Numbered from the stretch's first letter, positions 12,680 to 22,778 are shown. The stretch is 44,449 bases of DNA from Snodgrassella alvi (GCF_002777425.1 NZ_MDVC01000089.1:1-44449); one strand, 5' to 3'. Made by a program: numbers and translations. The notes: generated by a model from the letters alone, not told the origin.

Positions 12680-14149
12680 TTAATAGTAACCCAGAACTTT
12701 CCACCATATACCACCGACAACAACAAATATCATCAGTTCAATTACGCTCATGATGAAACCCACTTTCCACCATTCACCCAAGGTAACGAAACCAGAACCA
12801 AATACCACTGGTGAAGTGCCGGTAGCGTAATGGGTAAGCGTCATCATGATACTGGAAGCGGCAGCCATCATTAGTGCAAACAGCATTGGAGGTGCGCCCA
12901 GTGCCAGACCAGCAGAATAGAAGGCAGCAAACATAGCTGTGATATGTGCGGTGGTACTGGCAAACATATAGTGTGCATACATATAAGCCAGTAATAACAG
13001 TGCACATGCACCCATCCAGCCCATACCCAGGCTACCAATACTGCTTTCCAGTACACCGGAGAACCAAGTAATCAGTCCCAGTTTATTCAGGAAAGTAGCC
13101 ATCATTACCAGTGCAGCAAACCAAGTAATGGTATCCCATGCACTTTTTTCTTTCAGGATGTCGTCCCAGCTTAATACACCGGTTAACAATAATAGTGATA
13201 AACCAATGAATGCAGTAGTGGTTGGGTCGACAGTAAAGGCTTTACCAAACAGCATGGCCGGAATACCTGCCCACAGAATCAGCAATACTGCAAAAATACC
13301 CAGCATGATTTTTTCATCACGGGTCATTGGCCCTTGTTCTTTCAGGCGCTCTTTAGCAAACGCAACTGCATTCGGAGTCTGCTTGATTTCAGGCGGATAC
13401 ATCCAATATATAATCAGTGGCATCAGGAACATGGCTACCAGACCGGGCAATAGCATGGCCAGCGCCCATGTCCCCCAGGATAGATGAATATCGCTATTTG
13501 TTGCCTTGGCTACAAGATCCACAATTAGTGGATTAGGCGCAGTAGCGGTAATAAACATGATTGAACTGATGGGATTGGCATGGTAGTTTACTAGCGCCAG
13601 AAATTTGCCCATGCGTTTTTCTGTACCTTTTTCTGGGTCAGAATCATAGCTGGATGCAATGGATTTCATGATTGGATGAATAATGCCACCACCACGGGCT
13701 GTATTACTTGGTGTAACCGGAGCCAGTAACAATTCCACTACGGCCAGACTATAGGCAACACCCAAGGTGCGTTTACCCCACAAACCAATAAACAGATAGC
13801 CAACACGTGCACCCAAGCCGGTTTTTAACAAACCACGTGAAATCATGATAGCCACACCGATCAGCCAAATCAGCGGATTACCGAAGCTGCTCAGGGCATC
13901 ATTCATGGCTTTGCTGGGGCTTTCTGCGGTGACTCCAGTTAATGCTACCAACATAATAGCAATAATGGATAGCGCGCCAATTGGCATGGCTTTGCCAATG
14001 ATGGCTGCAATCACGCCAACAAACATGGCCAATAAATGCCATGCCTGAGGTGAAACCCCTTCTGGTACCGGTATGGCAAACCAGATAATCAGGCTGATTA
14101 ACAGCGCTATGGCAGCGGGAATGGGTTTAAACCCAATTTTTACAGGCAT
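12680..14149 (-). CDS. DASS family anion:Na+ symporter, CitT/DiT1-like (2-oxoglutarate/malate type)
   Basis: A 489-residue inner-membrane transporter with about 12-14 hydrophobic segments. The block PVTPSNTARGGGIIHPIMKS, roughly 150 residues in, is characteristic of the citrate/2-oxoglutarate/malate branch of the divalent anion symporter (SLC13) family. The second half contains the related ASTTAHITAMFAAF. It probably imports or exchanges di- or tricarboxylates; the exact substrate cannot be read from sequence. The open frame continues 35 codons upstream, but the ATG at 14147-14149 has AGGAG 8 bases ahead and starts the conserved MPVKIGFKPIPAA. It is followed by a terminator at 12625-12660. 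Confidence 0.9.
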   Translation of the reverse strand: MPVKIGFKPIPAAIALLISLIIWFAIPVPEGVSPQAWHLLAMFVGVIAAIIGKAMPIGALSIIAIMLVALTGVTAESPSKAMNDALSSFGNPLIWLIGVAIMISRGLLKTGLGARVGYLFIGLWGKRTLGVAYSLAVVELLLAPVTPSNTARGGGIIHPIMKSIASSYDSDPEKGTEKRMGKFLALVNYHANPISSIMFITATAPNPLIVDLVAKATNSDIHLSWGTWALAMLLPGLVAMFLMPLIIYWMYPPEIKQTPNAVAFAKERLKEQGPMTRDEKIMLGIFAVLLILWAGIPAMLFGKAFTVDPTTTAFIGLSLLLLTGVLSWDDILKEKSAWDTITWFAALVMMATFLNKLGLITWFSGVLESSIGSLGMGWMGACALLLLAYMYAHYMFASTTAHITAMFAAFYSAGLALGAPPMLFALMMAAASSIMMTLTHYATGTSPVVFGSGFVTLGEWWKVGFIMSVIELMIFVVVGGIWWKVLGYY

Positions 14150-14232
14150 ACAACATACTCCTAAATCATGAAGATATAGATACAGCCAGACAGAAATCAT
14201 TAATATAGAGTGATTGTAAACTCTTACTGCAA

Positions 14233-14273
14233 AATACCGTCTGATATAGCGCAAAAAAGTATCAGACGGTATT
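14233..14273. repeat. 14-bp perfect inverted repeat containing CCGTCTGA
   Basis: AATACCGTCTGATA (14233-14246) and TATCAGACGGTATT (14260-14273) are exact reverse complements separated by 13 bases. The stem lies between the divergent symporter and dnaK genes, so it is not between convergent stops where a terminator would be expected. Its core CCGTCTGA matches the inner 8 bases of the Neisseria uptake word GCCGTCTGAA, with both end bases different. It could be an RNA hairpin in the symporter leader, an operator, or a relic. Confidence 0.7.
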
Positions 14274-14402
14274 GGCGAAAAAAAGCACGATTTTACTGTT
14301 CAAGCCTGAATGAATATAACATATAACCATGTAAGCAAACGCTATTGATATTAAAGCAGACTTTTACCAAGCTATTAATTGGATAAAATTTGCAAAACTA
14401 TG

Positions 14403-14430
14403 CTTGAAATCGTCCCGGGCATACCCATTT
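14403..14430 (+). promoter_or_regulatory. Heat-shock (sigma-32) promoter of dnaK
   Basis: CTTGAAA (14403-14409) and CCCATTT (14424-14430) are separated by 14 bases. Both match the RpoH consensus (CTTGAAA, N11-16, CCCCATnT). The site lies about 105 bases before the dnaK ATG, so dnaK is expected to be induced by heat shock. Confidence 0.88.
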
Positions 14431-14535
14431 ACGATGCATTAGCAATAGCATAGCGGTGGTTTTGAACTACTGTATTTGCAGCCGTACGATAACGGCGCAA
14501 ATTACGAAATTAAATTATTAGGAGATTTTTAAATT

Positions 14536-16470
14536 ATGGCAAAAGTAATCGGTATTGACCTGGGTACTACCAACTCTTGTGTTGCCATTTCCGAAGGTGG
14601 CCAGACTAAGGTAATAGAAAATGCTGAAGGTGCACGTACTACACCTTCTATTGTAGCTTATCTGGACGATAACGAAATTCTGGTAGGCGCCCCAGCCAAA
14701 CGTCAGGCTGTAACCAACCCGAAAAACACTGTTTACGCAGTAAAACGTTTGATTGGCCGTAAATTCGATGATGCTGAAGTGCAGCGCGATATCAAATCCA
14801 TGCCTTTCCAGATTGTTAAGGCCAACAATAATGACGCTTGGGTAGAAGCGCATGGTGAAAAACTGTCACCTCCACAGGTTTCTGCTGAAGTATTGCGCAA
14901 AATGAAAAAAGCAGCTGAAGATTATCTGGGCGAAACAGTAACTGAAGCTGTGATTACCGTACCGGCCTATTTTAATGATAGCCAGCGTCAGGCTACTAAA
15001 GATGCCGGCCGTATTGCTGGTCTGGACGTAAAACGTATTATTAATGAACCAACTGCTGCGGCTCTGGCTTTTGGTATGGATAAAGGTGAAAAAGGCGACC
15101 GCAAGATTGCCGTTTATGACCTTGGTGGCGGTACGTTTGATATTTCCATTATTGAAATCGCTGAAATTGATGGCGACAAACAGTTTGAAGTATTGGCCAC
15201 CAATGGTGATACTTTCCTCGGTGGTGAAGACTTTGACCAGCGTCTGATTAATTACATCATTGATGAATTCAAAAAAGATCAGGGCATCGACCTGAAAAAT
15301 GATGTAATGGCCTTGCAACGTCTGAAAGAAGCTGCGGAAAAAGCCAAAATCGAACTGTCCAGCGGCCAGCAGACTGAAATCAACCTGCCTTACATCACCA
15401 TGGATGCTTCTGGCCCGAAACATTTGGCCATGAAAATTACCCGTGCCAAATTCGAAAGTCTGGTAGAAGACCTGATTACCCGCTCTATCGAACCTTGCCG
15501 CACCGCAATTAAAGATGCCGGCCTAAGCGTAAATGACATTAACGATGTGATTCTGGTAGGCGGTCAGAGCCGTATGCCGAAAGTACAGGAAGCGGTTAAA
15601 GACTTTTTTGGTAAAGAACCACGTCGTGACGTTAATCCAGACGAAGCCGTGGCTGTAGGTGCTGCAATTCAGGGCGCTGTATTAGCTGGTGACCGTAGCG
15701 ATGTATTGTTACTGGACGTAACGCCATTGTCTCTGGGTATTGAAACCATGGGTGGTGTGATGACCAAACTCATCAATAAAAATACCACCATCCCTACCAA
15801 GGCAACGCAGACATTCTCTACCGCTGAAGACAACCAGAGTGCTGTAACCATCCATGTATTACAGGGCGAACGTGAACGTGCTTCTGCCAATAAGAGTCTG
15901 GGACAGTTTAATCTAGGTGATATTCCGCCAGCTCCGCGTGGTGTTCCACAGGTAGAAGTGACTTTTGACATTGACGCCAATGGTATTCTGCACGTATCTG
16001 CTAAAGACAAAGGTACTGGCAAAGTAGCTAATATTACCATTCAGGCTTCTTCTGGCTTGAGTGAAGAAGAAATCGAACGCATGGTAAAAGATGCGGAGGC
16101 CAATGCTGAAGAAGACCGCAAGTTGGCTGAACTGGTAAGCAGCCGCAATCAGGCTGAAGCCCTGATTCACTCTGTACAGAAATCTCTAAGTGAATACGGC
16201 GACAAACTGGACGCTGCTGAGAAAGAAAAAATTGAAGCAGCCATCAAGGAAGCTGAAGAAGCTGTTAAGGGCGAAGACAAAGCTACTATTGATGCTAAAG
16301 CTGAGGCTTTGGGTACAGCCAGCCAGAAACTGGGCGAAATGATGTATGCTCAGGCACAGGCTGAAGGTCAGCAGGCCGGCGCTCAAGCAGAACAGCCACA
16401 AAACAAAGGCAACGACGATATCGTCGATGCTGAATTTGAAGAAGTAAAAGACAAAGAGAAAAAAGACTGA
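14536..16470 (+). CDS. dnaK: Chaperone DnaK (Hsp70)
   Basis: ATP-dependent cytosolic chaperone that works with DnaJ and GrpE (neither is next to it here). The 644-residue length is normal. The ATPase domain starts [17 protein letters not shown] and contains [13 protein letters not shown] and the [11 protein letters not shown] block. The substrate domain begins around residue 390 ([17 protein letters not shown]). The C-terminal lid ends in the [12 protein letters not shown] tail typical of Gram-negative DnaK. AGGAG lies 11 bases before the ATG. A sigma-32 promoter lies upstream and a terminator downstream (16492-16520). It is transcribed on its own. Confidence 0.98.
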   Translation: MAKVIGIDLGTTNSCVAISEGGQTKVIENAEGARTTPSIVAYLDDNEILVGAPAKRQAVTNPKNTVYAVKRLIGRKFDDAEVQRDIKSMPFQIVKANNNDAWVEAHGEKLSPPQVSAEVLRKMKKAAEDYLGETVTEAVITVPAYFNDSQRQATKDAGRIAGLDVKRIINEPTAAALAFGMDKGEKGDRKIAVYDLGGGTFDISIIEIAEIDGDKQFEVLATNGDTFLGGEDFDQRLINYIIDEFKKDQGIDLKNDVMALQRLKEAAEKAKIELSSGQQTEINLPYITMDASGPKHLAMKITRAKFESLVEDLITRSIEPCRTAIKDAGLSVNDINDVILVGGQSRMPKVQEAVKDFFGKEPRRDVNPDEAVAVGAAIQGAVLAGDRSDVLLLDVTPLSLGIETMGGVMTKLINKNTTIPTKATQTFSTAEDNQSAVTIHVLQGERERASANKSLGQFNLGDIPPAPRGVPQVEVTFDIDANGILHVSAKDKGTGKVANITIQASSGLSEEEIERMVKDAEANAEEDRKLAELVSSRNQAEALIHSVQKSLSEYGDKLDAAEKEKIEAAIKEAEEAVKGEDKATIDAKAEALGTASQKLGEMMYAQAQAEGQQAGAQAEQPQNKGNDDIVDAEFEEVKDKEKKD

Positions 16471-16491
16471 TTTTTTTCTCCTTATATGTAC

Positions 16492-16520
16492 AACCCCACT
16501 TATGAGTGGGGTTTTATTTT
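16492..16520 (+). terminator. Terminator of dnaK
   Basis: AACCCCACT and AGTGGGGTT form a 9-bp stem with the tetraloop TATG, followed by TTATTTT. It begins about 20 bases past the dnaK stop. Confidence 0.92.
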
Positions 16521-16780
16521 ATGGATGATTTGTAACCGATAAAGCCTATTTTGTCTGACCAATTGTTCAGGCAGATAAGAATGATTACTTTCATCCTGAT
16601 ATTTTTGGTGTTCAAACCACAGTTTTGGTATTGCTGTCTGCCAGTATTTTTTACACAGATGAATACATATATGGACAGATACTGCCATTATATCTGTAAA
16701 AAAACTAACATGTTAGGAGGCTGGCCGTTACAATAATCGTACCAATTATTTACAACAAAGCAATTCTACTGGAGCAGAAG

Positions 16781-16948
16781 ATGGACTTTTATATTTTGCT
16801 AATCCTACTCGGCATCTGTTGTGCCATATTAACGGCTGGATTTTGTGGACGTACGCAGCGTTGGGGACCTTGGACAATGCTGATTGGCATTAGCTGTCTG
16901 CTGCTTCTGATTATGGTGATGATTTATAAACTGTCACGTGTTGTCTGA
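16781..16948 (+). CDS. Small two-helix membrane protein, unknown function
   Basis: A 55-residue open frame starting MDFYILLILLGICCAILTAG. It has two strongly hydrophobic segments (about residues 3-20 and 32-49) joined by a short basic loop (CGRTQRWGPW), and it ends KLSRVV. By the positive-inside rule the loop is probably cytoplasmic with both termini outside. GGAG lies 6 bases before the ATG, a good ribosome site. Cysteines at 13, 14, 22 and 39 are unusual for such a small protein. It stands alone between the dnaK terminator and lldD. I recognise no family. Hydrophobic codons and the ribosome site support a real gene. Confidence 0.6.
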   Translation: MDFYILLILLGICCAILTAGFCGRTQRWGPWTMLIGISCLLLLIMVMIYKLSRVV

Positions 16949-17118
16949 TTATTGGCAGCCCTCTACCAGTTTGCTGTCCATTCAGGCAGACAACTTAACT
17001 AGTTTAAATGCAGACAGAAATCAATGACAATGATTACAACCAGATAGAATTGATGTATAACTTTATCTTGTTCAGTTAATACTATTCCCACTAAGAAAAT
17101 TTGAAAATAGGTAACCAC

Positions 17119-18288
17119 ATGCAAAACAAATTAAGCAAAATGACATGTATCGAAGATTTGCGCAAAGTTGCTAAGCGCAAAGTACCGAAAATGTTTTACG
17201 ATTATGCCGATACCGGTTCGTGGACAGAATCTACCTATCATGCCAATAGTGATGATTTTCAAGGTATTAAGCTACGTCAGCGCGTACTGACGGATATGAC
17301 CGGCCGTACACTAGAAACAACGATGGTAGGACAGCAAGTAAAAATGCCTGTGGCACTGGCACCTACGGGATTAACCGGTATGCAACATGCTGATGGCGAG
17401 ATTCTGGCGGCACGGGCGGCAGAAAAATTTGGTGTACCATTCACCCTGTCCACCATGTCTGTCTGCTCCATCGAGGATGTTGCAGAAAACACCAGCGCCC
17501 CTTTTTGGTTTCAACTGTATGTGATGCGTGATCGTGAATTCATGCGCGATCTGATTCGCCGTGCTCAAGCCGCAAAATGCTCCGCGCTGGTGGTTACTGC
17601 TGATTTACAGGTACTAGGACAACGCCACAAAGATATCAAAAACGGCTTGTCTACTCCGCCTAAACCAACCCTGCGCAACTGGATGAATCTGGCCACCAAA
17701 CCGGAATGGTGTCTGGCCATGCTCAATACTCAACGCCGCACCTTCCGCAACATCGTTGGCCATACCAAAGGCGTAGCTGACATGACCTCACTGTCCTCAT
17801 GGACATCTGAACAATTTGATCCGCGTCTGAGCTGGAAAGACATAGAGGAAATCAAGGATTTATGGGGTGGAAAACTGATTATCAAAGGTATCTTGGATGC
17901 TGAAGATGCTGAAATGGCAGTGAAATCTGGTGCAGATGCGATTGTGGTATCCAATCATGGCGGCCGCCAGCTAGATGGCGCACCCTCTACTATCCATGCT
18001 TTACCCAATATTGTCTCTGCGGTAGGTAATAATATTGAAGTTTGGCTGGACAGTGGTATCCGCAGTGGTCAGGACGTTCTCAAAGCCATTGCCATGGGTG
18101 CCAAAGGTACATTGATTGGTCGAGCATTCCTATATGGTCTGGGCGCATATGGTGAAGACGGAGTAAAACGCGCATTAGAAATTATCTATGATGAAATGGA
18201 TACCACCATGGCCTTTACTGGACATACTGATATTAAAGCCGTCAATACGGATATTTTGATACCCGGTACTTATCCTGTTGCCAGATAA
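17119..18288 (+). CDS. lldD: L-lactate dehydrogenase (FMN, LldD type)
   Basis: Oxidises L-lactate to pyruvate and passes electrons to the respiratory quinone pool at the inner membrane. It is a 389-residue member of the FMN-dependent alpha-hydroxy-acid dehydrogenase family. Visible motifs are YDYADTGSW near the N-terminus, the FMN-binding APTGLTGM block, the catalytic SNHGGRQLDG with His280, and DSGIRSG plus GAKGTLIGRAF near the C-terminus. The frame is open from a TTG at 17101. I chose the ATG at 17119 because AGG lies 7 bases ahead and family members begin close to it. A 12-bp terminator follows at 18315. Glycolate or mandelate oxidase relatives share the fold, but the length and N-terminus favour LldD. 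Confidence 0.92.
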   Translation: MQNKLSKMTCIEDLRKVAKRKVPKMFYDYADTGSWTESTYHANSDDFQGIKLRQRVLTDMTGRTLETTMVGQQVKMPVALAPTGLTGMQHADGEILAARAAEKFGVPFTLSTMSVCSIEDVAENTSAPFWFQLYVMRDREFMRDLIRRAQAAKCSALVVTADLQVLGQRHKDIKNGLSTPPKPTLRNWMNLATKPEWCLAMLNTQRRTFRNIVGHTKGVADMTSLSSWTSEQFDPRLSWKDIEEIKDLWGGKLIIKGILDAEDAEMAVKSGADAIVVSNHGGRQLDGAPSTIHALPNIVSAVGNNIEVWLDSGIRSGQDVLKAIAMGAKGTLIGRAFLYGLGAYGEDGVKRALEIIYDEMDTTMAFTGHTDIKAVNTDILIPGTYPVAR

Positions 18289-18314
18289 ATTCATCTAACC
18301 CAAACAACATTTAG

Positions 18315-18346
18315 GGCTATTTGTTTCAAACAAATAGCCTTTTTTA
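18315..18346 (+). terminator. Terminator of lldD
   Basis: GGCTATTTGTTT and AAACAAATAGCC are complementary over 12 bases with almost no spacer (the real loop would be about TTTCAAA). TTTTTTAT follows. It starts 26 bases after the lldD stop. Confidence 0.9.
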
Positions 18347-18467
18347 TTGATACAGGCCGCTAATACATCTTATGGCAATATTTACTAGCGATTTTCACAT
18401 ACGGGAACAGGTGACAAAGCTTCTGTAGCCAGCTATGCTTGTCTTTTTGATTGCAGATTAAATTGTT

Positions 18468-20747
18468 ATGAACATCACTGAGAAAATTGCTTCAGAACTG
18501 AATGTTGCTTCTGCACGGATTCAGGCAGCGATTGACTTGCTGGATGATGGCGCCACTGTACCGTTTGTGGCACGTTACCGCAAAGAAGCTACTGGAGGTC
18601 TGGATGATACTCAACTACGCACCCTTGCTGAACGCCTACAATACCTGCGTGAATTACAGGAACGCAAACAGACAGTACTATCCAGCATTGAAGAACAGGG
18701 CAAACTCACTGATGAATTGCGGCAGACCATAGCAGCAGTTGATAACAAAACTGCATTGGAAGATATTTATCTTCCCTTTAAACCCAAACGCCGTACTAAA
18801 GCCCAGATTGCCCGCGAGCATGGGCTGGCACCACTAGCTGAAGCCCTACTCACTCAGCCAGACCTGAATCCGGAAAGCGCCGCACAAAGCTATCTGAACG
18901 ACAACGTAGCCGACAGCAAGGCGGCGCTGGATGGCGCGCGTGCAATTTTGATGGAACAATTTGCTGAAGATGCCAATCTAATTGGGCGCTTACGTGATAA
19001 ATTGTGGCGTGAAGGAGAAATCCATGCCACGATACTCGAAGGTCAGGAAAGTGCCGGCGAGAAATTCAAAGACTACTTTAATCATCGCGAACCGATTCAC
19101 AGTATACCCAGTCACCGTGCACTGGCCATATTACGCGGCCGTAACGAAGGCATACTGGCACTCAGTCTGAAATACCAGCCAGATGATATTCCGCTGAGCG
19201 AACAGAGTATTTACGAACAACTGATTGCGCAACAGTTTGGCATTGCTGATATGGGACGTGCAGCCGACCGCTGGTTACGCGACACCGTACGCTTGAGCTG
19301 GCGTGCCAAAATCTTCCTCTCACTGGAACTGGAAGCGCTGAACCGACTAAAAGAAAATGCAGATCAGGCTGCCATTAGCGTTTTTGCCCAGAACCTGAAA
19401 GATTTACTGCTGGCCGCACCGGCCGGTCGCCTTACCACCATCGGGCTTGATCCCGGCATCCGTACTGGTGTGAAAGTAGCCGTAGTCGACGATACCGGCA
19501 AGCTGCTGGAAACCGCCACCATCTACCCGCATCAACCGCGTAACGACTGGAAAGGCGCACTAACCATACTGATGCATCTGGTTAAACAGTATAAAGTCCA
19601 ATTGATTGCCATCGGCAACGGCACCGCCAGCCGAGAAACCGACAAACTGGCCGGTGAGCTGATTCGCACCCTGCCGGATTACCACCTGCAAAAAATTATT
19701 GTCTCCGAAGCTGGCGCATCTGTTTATTCCGCTTCGGCACTGGCAGCCAAAGAATTTCCCGATTTGGATGTTAGCCTGCGTGGAGCTGTTTCTATTGCCC
19801 GCCGCCTACAAGACCCACTGGCTGAGTTAGTTAAAATCGACCCTAAGTCCATTGGCGTTGGCCAGTATCAGCATGATGTTAACCAAAGCCAGCTAGCCAA
19901 AAGCTTGGATGCCGTAGTTGAAGACTGTGTGAATGCAGTGGGTGTAGATGTTAATACCGCCTCAGTTGCGTTACTCGCGCGTATTTCTGGCTTGAACAAC
20001 ACACTGGCTCAGAATATTGTCAGCTACCGCGACCAGAACGGCGCTTTCGCCAATCGTCAGAACCTGCTTAAGGTACCGCGTCTGGGTAGCAAAACCTTCG
20101 AACAGGCAGCCGGCTTTCTGCGTATTCAAGGTGGAGATGAACCTCTGGATGCCAGTGCCGTCCATCCCGAAAGCTATCCCATCGTAGCCAGAATGCTTAA
20201 AACAGCACAACTGCGTGCCGACCAGCTCATTGGCAACCGCAGCGTGCTTAAAGCACTGAAACCCACCGATTACATTGATGCCAATGTGGGGCTGCCTACC
20301 ATTAACGACATTCTGGCCGAACTGGAAAAACCCGGCCGCGACCCACGTGGTGAATTTCAAACCGCTACCTTTGCCGACGGTGTGGAAGACATTACCGACC
20401 TTCAGCCCGGCATGATACTTGAAGGCGTGGTCAGCAATGTGGCTGCATTTGGCGCCTTTGTTGATATTGGTGTCCATCAGGACGGACTGGTACATGTTTC
20501 TGCACTGGCCGACCGTTACATTGCCGACCCGCGCGATATTGTTAAAGCCGGTGATGTTGTTAAGGTTAAAGTAATCGAAATTGATATACCGCGCAAACGT
20601 ATTGCTCTGTCCATGCGTCTGAATGACGATGCTCAGGCAGCATCTCAACGAAACGAACGCCCGCGCAGACAGAATGGCAAAACGCCACACAAGCCCAGCA
20701 GTGCAAATAATGCCATGGCTGCGGCCTTTGCCCGTTTGAAACAGTAA
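18468..20747 (+). CDS. tex: Tex family RNA-binding transcription accessory protein
   Basis: A 759-residue cytoplasmic nucleic-acid-binding protein of the Tex/Spt6-like family. Domains in order are the helical N-terminal Tex region (to about residue 320, with [17 protein letters not shown]), a YqgF/RuvC-like RNase H fold from about 325 ([16 protein letters not shown]), helix-hairpin-helix repeats around 500-560 ([17 protein letters not shown]), and a C-terminal S1 domain from about 648 ([20 protein letters not shown]). A basic Arg/Lys/Asn-rich tail ends the protein. In other bacteria Tex affects transcription and toxin or competence gene expression; its direct role is not settled. The ribosome site is weak. 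The gene converges with a lipoprotein gene across a long GC hairpin. Confidence 0.95.
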   Translation: MNITEKIASELNVASARIQAAIDLLDDGATVPFVARYRKEATGGLDDTQLRTLAERLQYLRELQERKQTVLSSIEEQGKLTDELRQTIAAVDNKTALEDIYLPFKPKRRTKAQIAREHGLAPLAEALLTQPDLNPESAAQSYLNDNVADSKAALDGARAILMEQFAEDANLIGRLRDKLWREGEIHATILEGQESAGEKFKDYFNHREPIHSIPSHRALAILRGRNEGILALSLKYQPDDIPLSEQSIYEQLIAQQFGIADMGRAADRWLRDTVRLSWRAKIFLSLELEALNRLKENADQAAISVFAQNLKDLLLAAPAGRLTTIGLDPGIRTGVKVAVVDDTGKLLETATIYPHQPRNDWKGALTILMHLVKQYKVQLIAIGNGTASRETDKLAGELIRTLPDYHLQKIIVSEAGASVYSASALAAKEFPDLDVSLRGAVSIARRLQDPLAELVKIDPKSIGVGQYQHDVNQSQLAKSLDAVVEDCVNAVGVDVNTASVALLARISGLNNTLAQNIVSYRDQNGAFANRQNLLKVPRLGSKTFEQAAGFLRIQGGDEPLDASAVHPESYPIVARMLKTAQLRADQLIGNRSVLKALKPTDYIDANVGLPTINDILAELEKPGRDPRGEFQTATFADGVEDITDLQPGMILEGVVSNVAAFGAFVDIGVHQDGLVHVSALADRYIADPRDIVKAGDVVKVKVIEIDIPRKRIALSMRLNDDAQAASQRNERPRRQNGKTPHKPSSANNAMAAAFARLKQ

Positions 20748-20769
20748 CTGTAAAGGCAATCAGTTAACA

Positions 20770-20798
20770 ACAGGGGGGGCATTAACTGCCCCCCCTGT
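20770..20798. terminator. Long hairpin between convergent tex and lipoprotein genes
   Basis: ACAGGGGGGGCA and TGCCCCCCCTGT form a perfect 12-bp stem with the loop TTAAC, including a run of seven G:C pairs. It lies between two convergent genes, so it probably ends transcription from both sides. Neither side has a full T-run. Confidence 0.7.
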
Positions 20799-20840
20799 GT
20801 ATATCAGCCTGAAAGCAATCATCAAGACGCAGCAACACCT

Positions 20841-21281
20841 CTAGCGACAATCTTTGCCAGACAGCGGCACACTCACCTGCGAATGATCCTGAAACGTATA
20901 AACATACACAAAATTAAATCCACCCAGCAACATACGCCGAGTCAGCGGCTGGCGGCAATTCTGCTGTAAATCTTTTTTCGCCGCAGCCACATTGAAATTA
21001 TTCTGATTACGCTTGCTATCGAGCATCGTATACGAATAATAAATTGTCTGGTTATGCCGTACTGCTGCGTTAAACATAATCTGGTTATGTTTCTGTGGCA
21101 GCTTCTTCTGTAACGCCAGCAACTGCTGGTCAACAGATGTTGTCAACGCCGGGTCAATCGCCAGCGGCATATGCGCAGGCAGGCTGGCTGCTTCAGATGA
21201 AGCGGTGGCTGAATCCGCTGATTGCTGGTTACAGCCGACCAGCAAACACAGACAGAATAGCCCACAGATTATTTTTTTCAT
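20841..21281 (-). CDS. Small lipoprotein, unknown function
   Basis: A 146-residue protein with a clear lipoprotein signal peptide: MKKIICGLFCLCLLVGC, with lipobox LVGC and the modified cysteine at residue 17. It is therefore anchored in a membrane facing the periplasm. A low-complexity Ser/Ala linker follows to about residue 35, then a globular domain. That domain ends with LTRRMLLGGFNFVYVYTF and has two cysteines (QQNCRQP and the penultimate GKDCR) that could pair. I do not recognise a named family. It is a monocistronic gene, convergent with tex. Confidence 0.75.
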   Translation of the reverse strand: MKKIICGLFCLCLLVGCNQQSADSATASSEAASLPAHMPLAIDPALTTSVDQQLLALQKKLPQKHNQIMFNAAVRHNQTIYYSYTMLDSKRNQNNFNVAAAKKDLQQNCRQPLTRRMLLGGFNFVYVYTFQDHSQVSVPLSGKDCR

Positions 21282-21395
21282 GGTTTACACTTTCAGCGCA
21301 AATAGCAGGCAAGTTATCCAGTAGTACCTGTAAATTCTACCGTACACCCCTTAAATCTATTCCAGATAACCAGAAAATAGTGTAACACGCCTAGA

Positions 21396-22097
21396 TTAAT
21401 TTTCTACCTGTTTGATAACATTATTTAGATCATCCATTTTCAGATTTTTGCGCAAATATTCCTCGTCCTCAGGCAGCACAATTTCTACCGATTGCTTGCG
21501 CTCAAACGCCAGCTCAGCCTTACTGGCCATAAAATCAATTACATGCCCGCCCAGTTTACGCGTGGTATCAATAAAATGCAGGTGAAAACCGGCTACTGAT
21601 AGCTCCTTGAAAAATTCCGGTGTCCAAAAACCAATTAATGTACCGCTTACATCCTCTATAGTATCTACTACCTGCTGTTCAAATACCTTGACTACAGACG
21701 GATAAGGTTTCTGCTGCGCAAACGGACGGCGGATTTTCAGCTTATTGAAGCGGCCACTGATTTTTACGGCCACAAATATATTATCCAGCGGCAAATAGTG
21801 CGCCAGATGTGTATACAGATTATTTTTACTCACATCGGTGATATCCACTACTTTATCCGGCTGAAACGTTGTTACCTGTACAAATGGCAAAAGCTCATCG
21901 TCACCCATGACCTTTACCGCTTTATCACCGTCTGCTTCCAGAAAATCCTTATCAATAATTACCTCACCGGCAAGTGCATGCGAGCAGCCCAAACCAAAAT
22001 CACCATGTTTTTTTGCTTCCCCAACACCGAATACCCCATCAAACAACCCTGCCATCAAAGCATTAATTGTTGAAAACTGCACGATTATCTTCTTCAT
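21396..22097 (-). CDS. budA: Alpha-acetolactate decarboxylase
   Basis: Zinc enzyme converting (S)-2-acetolactate to (R)-acetoin and CO2. The 233-residue length is typical. The active-site residues are visible: Glu45 in HALAGEVIIDKDF, and zinc ligands His172, His174 and His185 in GFHLHFIDTTRKLGGHV. The substrate-contacting region KISGRFNKLKIRRPFAQQKP also matches. GGAG lies 9 bases before the ATG. Its usual partner, a catabolic acetolactate synthase (alsS/budB), is not next to it. It may divert excess acetolactate or pyruvate into neutral acetoin. It is divergent from a decayed membrane-protein gene. Confidence 0.93.
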   Translation of the reverse strand: MKKIIVQFSTINALMAGLFDGVFGVGEAKKHGDFGLGCSHALAGEVIIDKDFLEADGDKAVKVMGDDELLPFVQVTTFQPDKVVDITDVSKNNLYTHLAHYLPLDNIFVAVKISGRFNKLKIRRPFAQQKPYPSVVKVFEQQVVDTIEDVSGTLIGFWTPEFFKELSVAGFHLHFIDTTRKLGGHVIDFMASKAELAFERKQSVEIVLPEDEEYLRKNLKMDDLNNVIKQVEN

Positions 22098-22377
22098 TTC
22101 TGTCTACTCCAGCAGCAGATTCTAAATTATTTACATATTAATATATTCCATATTACACCTTAAATTAATACATTTTTAGCTGTTTCTTACCTCATCCTGA
22201 TTTAATCCCAGAAGTTTTAAAGACGCCATAAACAACAAATTGCCCTGACAGATAGCTCCCACAAATACTGCTGTATACGCAACAACAGTGCCGATACTGT
22301 TATGGTATGAGCAATCTTGATTATTTCTGGCTATGATTCGGGCTGGCGCAATCAACCAACCCTCTCACAGGCAACCC

Positions 22378-22714
22378 ATGCAACTTTTGTTTACTATTTT
22401 CTGGCTGTCATTGCAGAAATCTGCACTCTGGCTGCTGGGTACATTACTTTGACGGTTATTTGTATGGCTGCTGGTACTGGTGGAAGTCATATTGGCGACC
22501 GCGTATATACACAGTCTGTAGCAGCATTTATATCTGTTGCTCGCTGCTGTCACCATAATTGGTAATAAAGTAATACCGGATAAATGAGATATCAGTGGTG
22601 TGCTGGTGTACCCGCTTGATACTGCAATTATGCTATTAGCACCACGAGACTGAATTTTTGCTCAATTTATTAATTCTGCTGAATGTGGCATTCATTTATG
22701 TGCGCGAAAAGTGA
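22378..22714 (+). pseudogene. Decayed small membrane-protein gene
   Basis: Starting at the ATG at 22378 (AGG 6 bases upstream), one frame reads as a leucine-rich membrane protein interrupted by four stops: TGA 22450, TAG 22519, TGA 22585 and TGA 22651. The pieces include MQLLFTIFWLSLQKSALWLL, then RLFVWLLVLVEVILATAYI, and later YPLDTAIMLLAPRD. After a frameshift near 22665 the coding-like text continues as LLILLNVAFIYVREK to a stop at 22712-22714. Each in-frame stop is one base from TGG (Trp), and Trp fits each position. The intact protein would have had about 110 residues and 3-4 helices. I do not know its family. Confidence 0.6.
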
Positions 22715-22778
22715 CAAGCAGGCAAGCTACGTCTAAACTTGCTGTTTATAGCTGAACGAACTATGGCTGTAGATTATT

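Noticed and set aside
12494-12814. A 106-codon plus-strand frame
   Set aside because: It is antisense to the riboswitch, the terminator and the end of the symporter gene, with no ribosome site.
22317-22565. An 82-codon plus-strand frame beside the decayed membrane gene
   Set aside because: It has no ribosome site and is an alternative frame of the pseudogene text, which gives a more protein-like reading.
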